Assembly (NCBI RefSeq): GCF_900115555.1
Contig: NZ_FOWX01000001.1
Location: 94,962-158,961, forward strand
Direction of reading: 5' to 3'
Length of the DNA: 64,000 nucleotides
Source of the DNA: Pseudomonas borbori
GTDB lineage: Bacteria; Pseudomonadota; Gammaproteobacteria; Pseudomonadales; Pseudomonadaceae
A program made the position numbers and the translations under genes. Position 1 is the stretch's first letter. Every line of letters starts with the position of its first letter. Below are positions 62,132 through 64,000 of the stretch, in pieces. Under the pieces are notes generated by a model that had not been told where the DNA came from, did no database searches, and was given only the letters and a program-made list of their open reading frames with translations.

Positions 62132-64000
62132 TGTCGCCGAGCTGCAGGCCCGCTGTCAGGCCCTGGAAAAGGAGAACCACAAGCTCAAACGCATCAACAC
62201 CGCGCTGATCGAACGGGTCGAGTCGATCCACTCGCGCGGCGACGATGCCTACGCGGCCTTCCAGCACTCGGTGGTGCTCGCCGAACAGGTGCGCGAGCGC
62301 ACCGATGCGCTGAACCAGGCCATGGCCGAGCTGAAATCCAGCAACCAGTTGCTCAGCGACGCGCGCCTGCGCGCGGAAACCGCGCATCAGCATTTGATCG
62401 ACGCCATCGAGAGCATCTCCGATGCCTTTGTGCTGTTCGACAGCGAGCAGCGCATCGTCCTGTTCAACAGCCGCTTCAAGTCCTTCTGGGCCCATAGCCG
62501 CGCGCGGATCAATGCCGGCACCCGGCTGGCGGAGATCAAACGCCTGAGCAAGAGCACCGGCCTGGTGGTCGAGGAGCAGCGCGGCAACCGCGACGAGCAC
62601 ATGCTCTACCGTCTGCGCGACGGACGTTGGGTGCAGGTCAGCGAACGGCCGACCCGTGAGGGCGGCCTGGTGATCCTCTACACCGACATTACCGAGGTCA
62701 AGCAGAACGAAACCCTGCGCCGCGAGCAGGCCCTGGCGCAGAAGTCGCGCCTGCTCCAGCGCGCGGTGGACAATCTGTCGCAAGGCATGGCCATGGTCAA
62801 TGCCGAGGGCCAACTGGAGCTGTGGAACCACCGCTTTCTCGACCTCTGCGGCCTGGCACCGATCAACGCCCATCGGCCGTTCGCCGAGGTCATGGCCGAC
62901 AGCGAGTTGCAACTGCTGACTCCCGACAGCCGCGATGCCAGCGGCAAACCCATCGAGGAACTGGAACTGCGCCTGTTCGACGGACGCATGCTCGAAGTGC
63001 GCACCCATCCACTGCCCACCGGCGGCTTCGTCAACACCTTCACCGACATCACCGAGCGCTACCGGCATGCCGAAGCGCTCAGCGAGAGCGAACGCTGGAT
63101 CCGCCTGATCACCGACCACGTGCCGGCGCTGATCGCCTACCTCAACGCCGATCTGGTCTACGAGTTCACCAACAAGGTCTACGAAGAATGGTATTTCTGG
63201 CCGCGCGGCGCCATGCTCGGCCAGAGCCTGCGCGAGGTGCACAACGAAGAACACTGTCGGCGCCTGGAGCCCTATATCGAGCGGGCGCTATCCGGCGAGA
63301 GCGTGACCTTCGAGGTGGCGGAAACCAACCACAATGGCCAGGAGCGCTACATGCTGCGCTCCTACGTGCCCAATCGTCAGGCCAGTGGCGAGGTGGTTGG
63401 CATCTTCGTACTGATCCGCGACATCACCGAGCGCCGGCGCACCGCCGAGGCGCTGCATCAGGCCTATCAGCACCTGGAGCAGCGGGTGCGTGAACGTACC
63501 GCCGAACTCACCGACCTCAATGCCCAGCTGCGCTGCGAAATCGACGAACGCACGCAGATGGAAGCCCGCCTGCGCGAAGCCAAGGGCGAGGCCGAGCAGG
63601 CCAACCTGTCGAAAACCAAATTCCTCGCCGCGGTCAGCCACGACCTGCTGCAGCCCTTGAACGCCGCCCGCCTGTTCACCAGCGCGCTGCTGGAAAAACG
63701 CGAGCTGGCCGAAAGTGCGGCCCTGGTGCGCAACGTCAGCAATTCCCTGGAAGACGTGGAAAGCCTGCTCGGCACCCTGGTGGATATCTCCAAGCTGGAT
63801 GCCGGGGTGATCAAACCGGATATCGCCCCGTTCGCCGTCAGCGAACTGCTGGAAAACCTCGCCGCCGAATACCACCAGATCGCCGGCAGCGAGGGCCTGC
63901 GCCTGGACTTCGTGGCCAGCTCGGCGCTGGTGCGCAGCGACATCCAATTGCTCGCGCGGATCTTGCGCAACCTGCTCAGCAACGCCATTCGCTACACCAC
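62070..64000 (+). CDS. PAS-domain sensor histidine kinase, ErcS'-like, 3' partial
   Basis: 643 codons are visible and the frame is open at the window edge. Order: an N-terminal helical/coiled segment (AELQARCQALEKEN), then PAS-like domains at about 105-215, 230-330 and 345-460. A long coiled linker (HLEQRVRERTAELTDLN) follows, then a HisKA domain with His524 in FLAAVSHDLLQPLN and the beginning of the ATPase domain (LLARILRNLLSNAIRY). No membrane helix is seen, so it is probably cytosolic. The start at 62070 has GGAG about 8 bases upstream and overlaps the FIST gene by 62 bp. By content and pairing it resembles ErcS' of the P. aeruginosa ethanol oxidation regulon; the receiver domain would be beyond the edge. 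Confidence 0.85.
   Translation, partial: MACTSTRPLPESPLAVPAEADVAELQARCQALEKENHKLKRINTALIERVESIHSRGDDAYAAFQHSVVLAEQVRERTDALNQAMAELKSSNQLLSDARLRAETAHQHLIDAIESISDAFVLFDSEQRIVLFNSRFKSFWAHSRARINAGTRLAEIKRLSKSTGLVVEEQRGNRDEHMLYRLRDGRWVQVSERPTREGGLVILYTDITEVKQNETLRREQALAQKSRLLQRAVDNLSQGMAMVNAEGQLELWNHRFLDLCGLAPINAHRPFAEVMADSELQLLTPDSRDASGKPIEELELRLFDGRMLEVRTHPLPTGGFVNTFTDITERYRHAEALSESERWIRLITDHVPALIAYLNADLVYEFTNKVYEEWYFWPRGAMLGQSLREVHNEEHCRRLEPYIERALSGESVTFEVAETNHNGQERYMLRSYVPNRQASGEVVGIFVLIRDITERRRTAEALHQAYQHLEQRVRERTAELTDLNAQLRCEIDERTQMEARLREAKGEAEQANLSKTKFLAAVSHDLLQPLNAARLFTSALLEKRELAESAALVRNVSNSLEDVESLLGTLVDISKLDAGVIKPDIAPFAVSELLENLAAEYHQIAGSEGLRLDFVASSALVRSDIQLLARILRNLLSNAIRYT

Overview
The window is a high-GC gammaproteobacterial chromosome segment, almost certainly Pseudomonas. 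The gene order glnS, cysS, folD, tRNA-Arg/His/Leu, tig, clpP, clpX, lon, hupB, tRNA-Asp, ppiD is the standard Pseudomonas core order, and protein lengths match the genus (Tig 436 aa, ClpP 213, ClpX 426, Lon 798). The left edge holds the tail of a nitrous-oxide-reductase cluster (partial nosL plus a 54-residue tatA/E-type gene), so the organism is probably a denitrifier. No species call is made.

Layout. 1-1.6 kb: end of the nos cluster and an SDR gene with an ANR/DNR-type site upstream. 1.8-15.8 kb: core block of translation, folate, chaperone and protease genes with four tRNAs. 15.8-16.6 kb: strong ppiD terminator, a 5' fragment resembling a group II intron of the terminator-targeting type, and degenerate DNA. 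16.6-43.1 kb: a large accessory catabolic island. 43.2-49.4 kb: a solitary binding protein, acnB and prpB (minus strand) with palindromic GntR-type operators, and an AraC-type regulator. 49.6-56.0 kb: a beta-oxidation-like set (thiolase, 3-hydroxyacyl-CoA dehydrogenase, TetR, acyl-CoA dehydrogenase, acyl-CoA ligase). 56.3-64.0 kb: a PqqF-like peptidase, a porin, small membrane proteins, a FIST sensor and the start of a PAS/histidine kinase resembling ErcS' of the PQQ-dependent alcohol oxidation system.

The most interesting part is the island. It carries two near-identical pairs of a TauD/TfdA 2-oxoglutarate dioxygenase and a BKACE (DUF849) beta-keto acid cleavage enzyme. With them are a quinone-oxidoreductase-type dehydrogenase, an MFS permease translationally coupled to a DsbA-like thiol protein, a Rieske ferredoxin and a YeiH-type exporter, then a PHA-synthase-like protein and a two-subunit 3-oxoacid CoA-transferase. 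Further on are a Bcr/CflA transporter, an SDR, an AraC-type regulator, an Aer-type receptor, a small serine hydrolase and a DUF1302-DUF1329-YCF48-RND envelope module. BKACE enzymes release acetoacetate, which the CoA-transferase would activate, so the island reads as one catabolic route with an unknown substrate.

Four operator-like sites tie it together. Each is a pair of TGTC/TGAC-headed half-sites exactly 21 bp apart. They lie upstream of the first dioxygenase-BKACE pair (16435), the dehydrogenase-led operon (18694), the divergent AraC/Aer region (33358) and the small-hydrolase gene (35216). I infer that the island's AraC protein binds them and co-controls catabolism, envelope transport and energy taxis.
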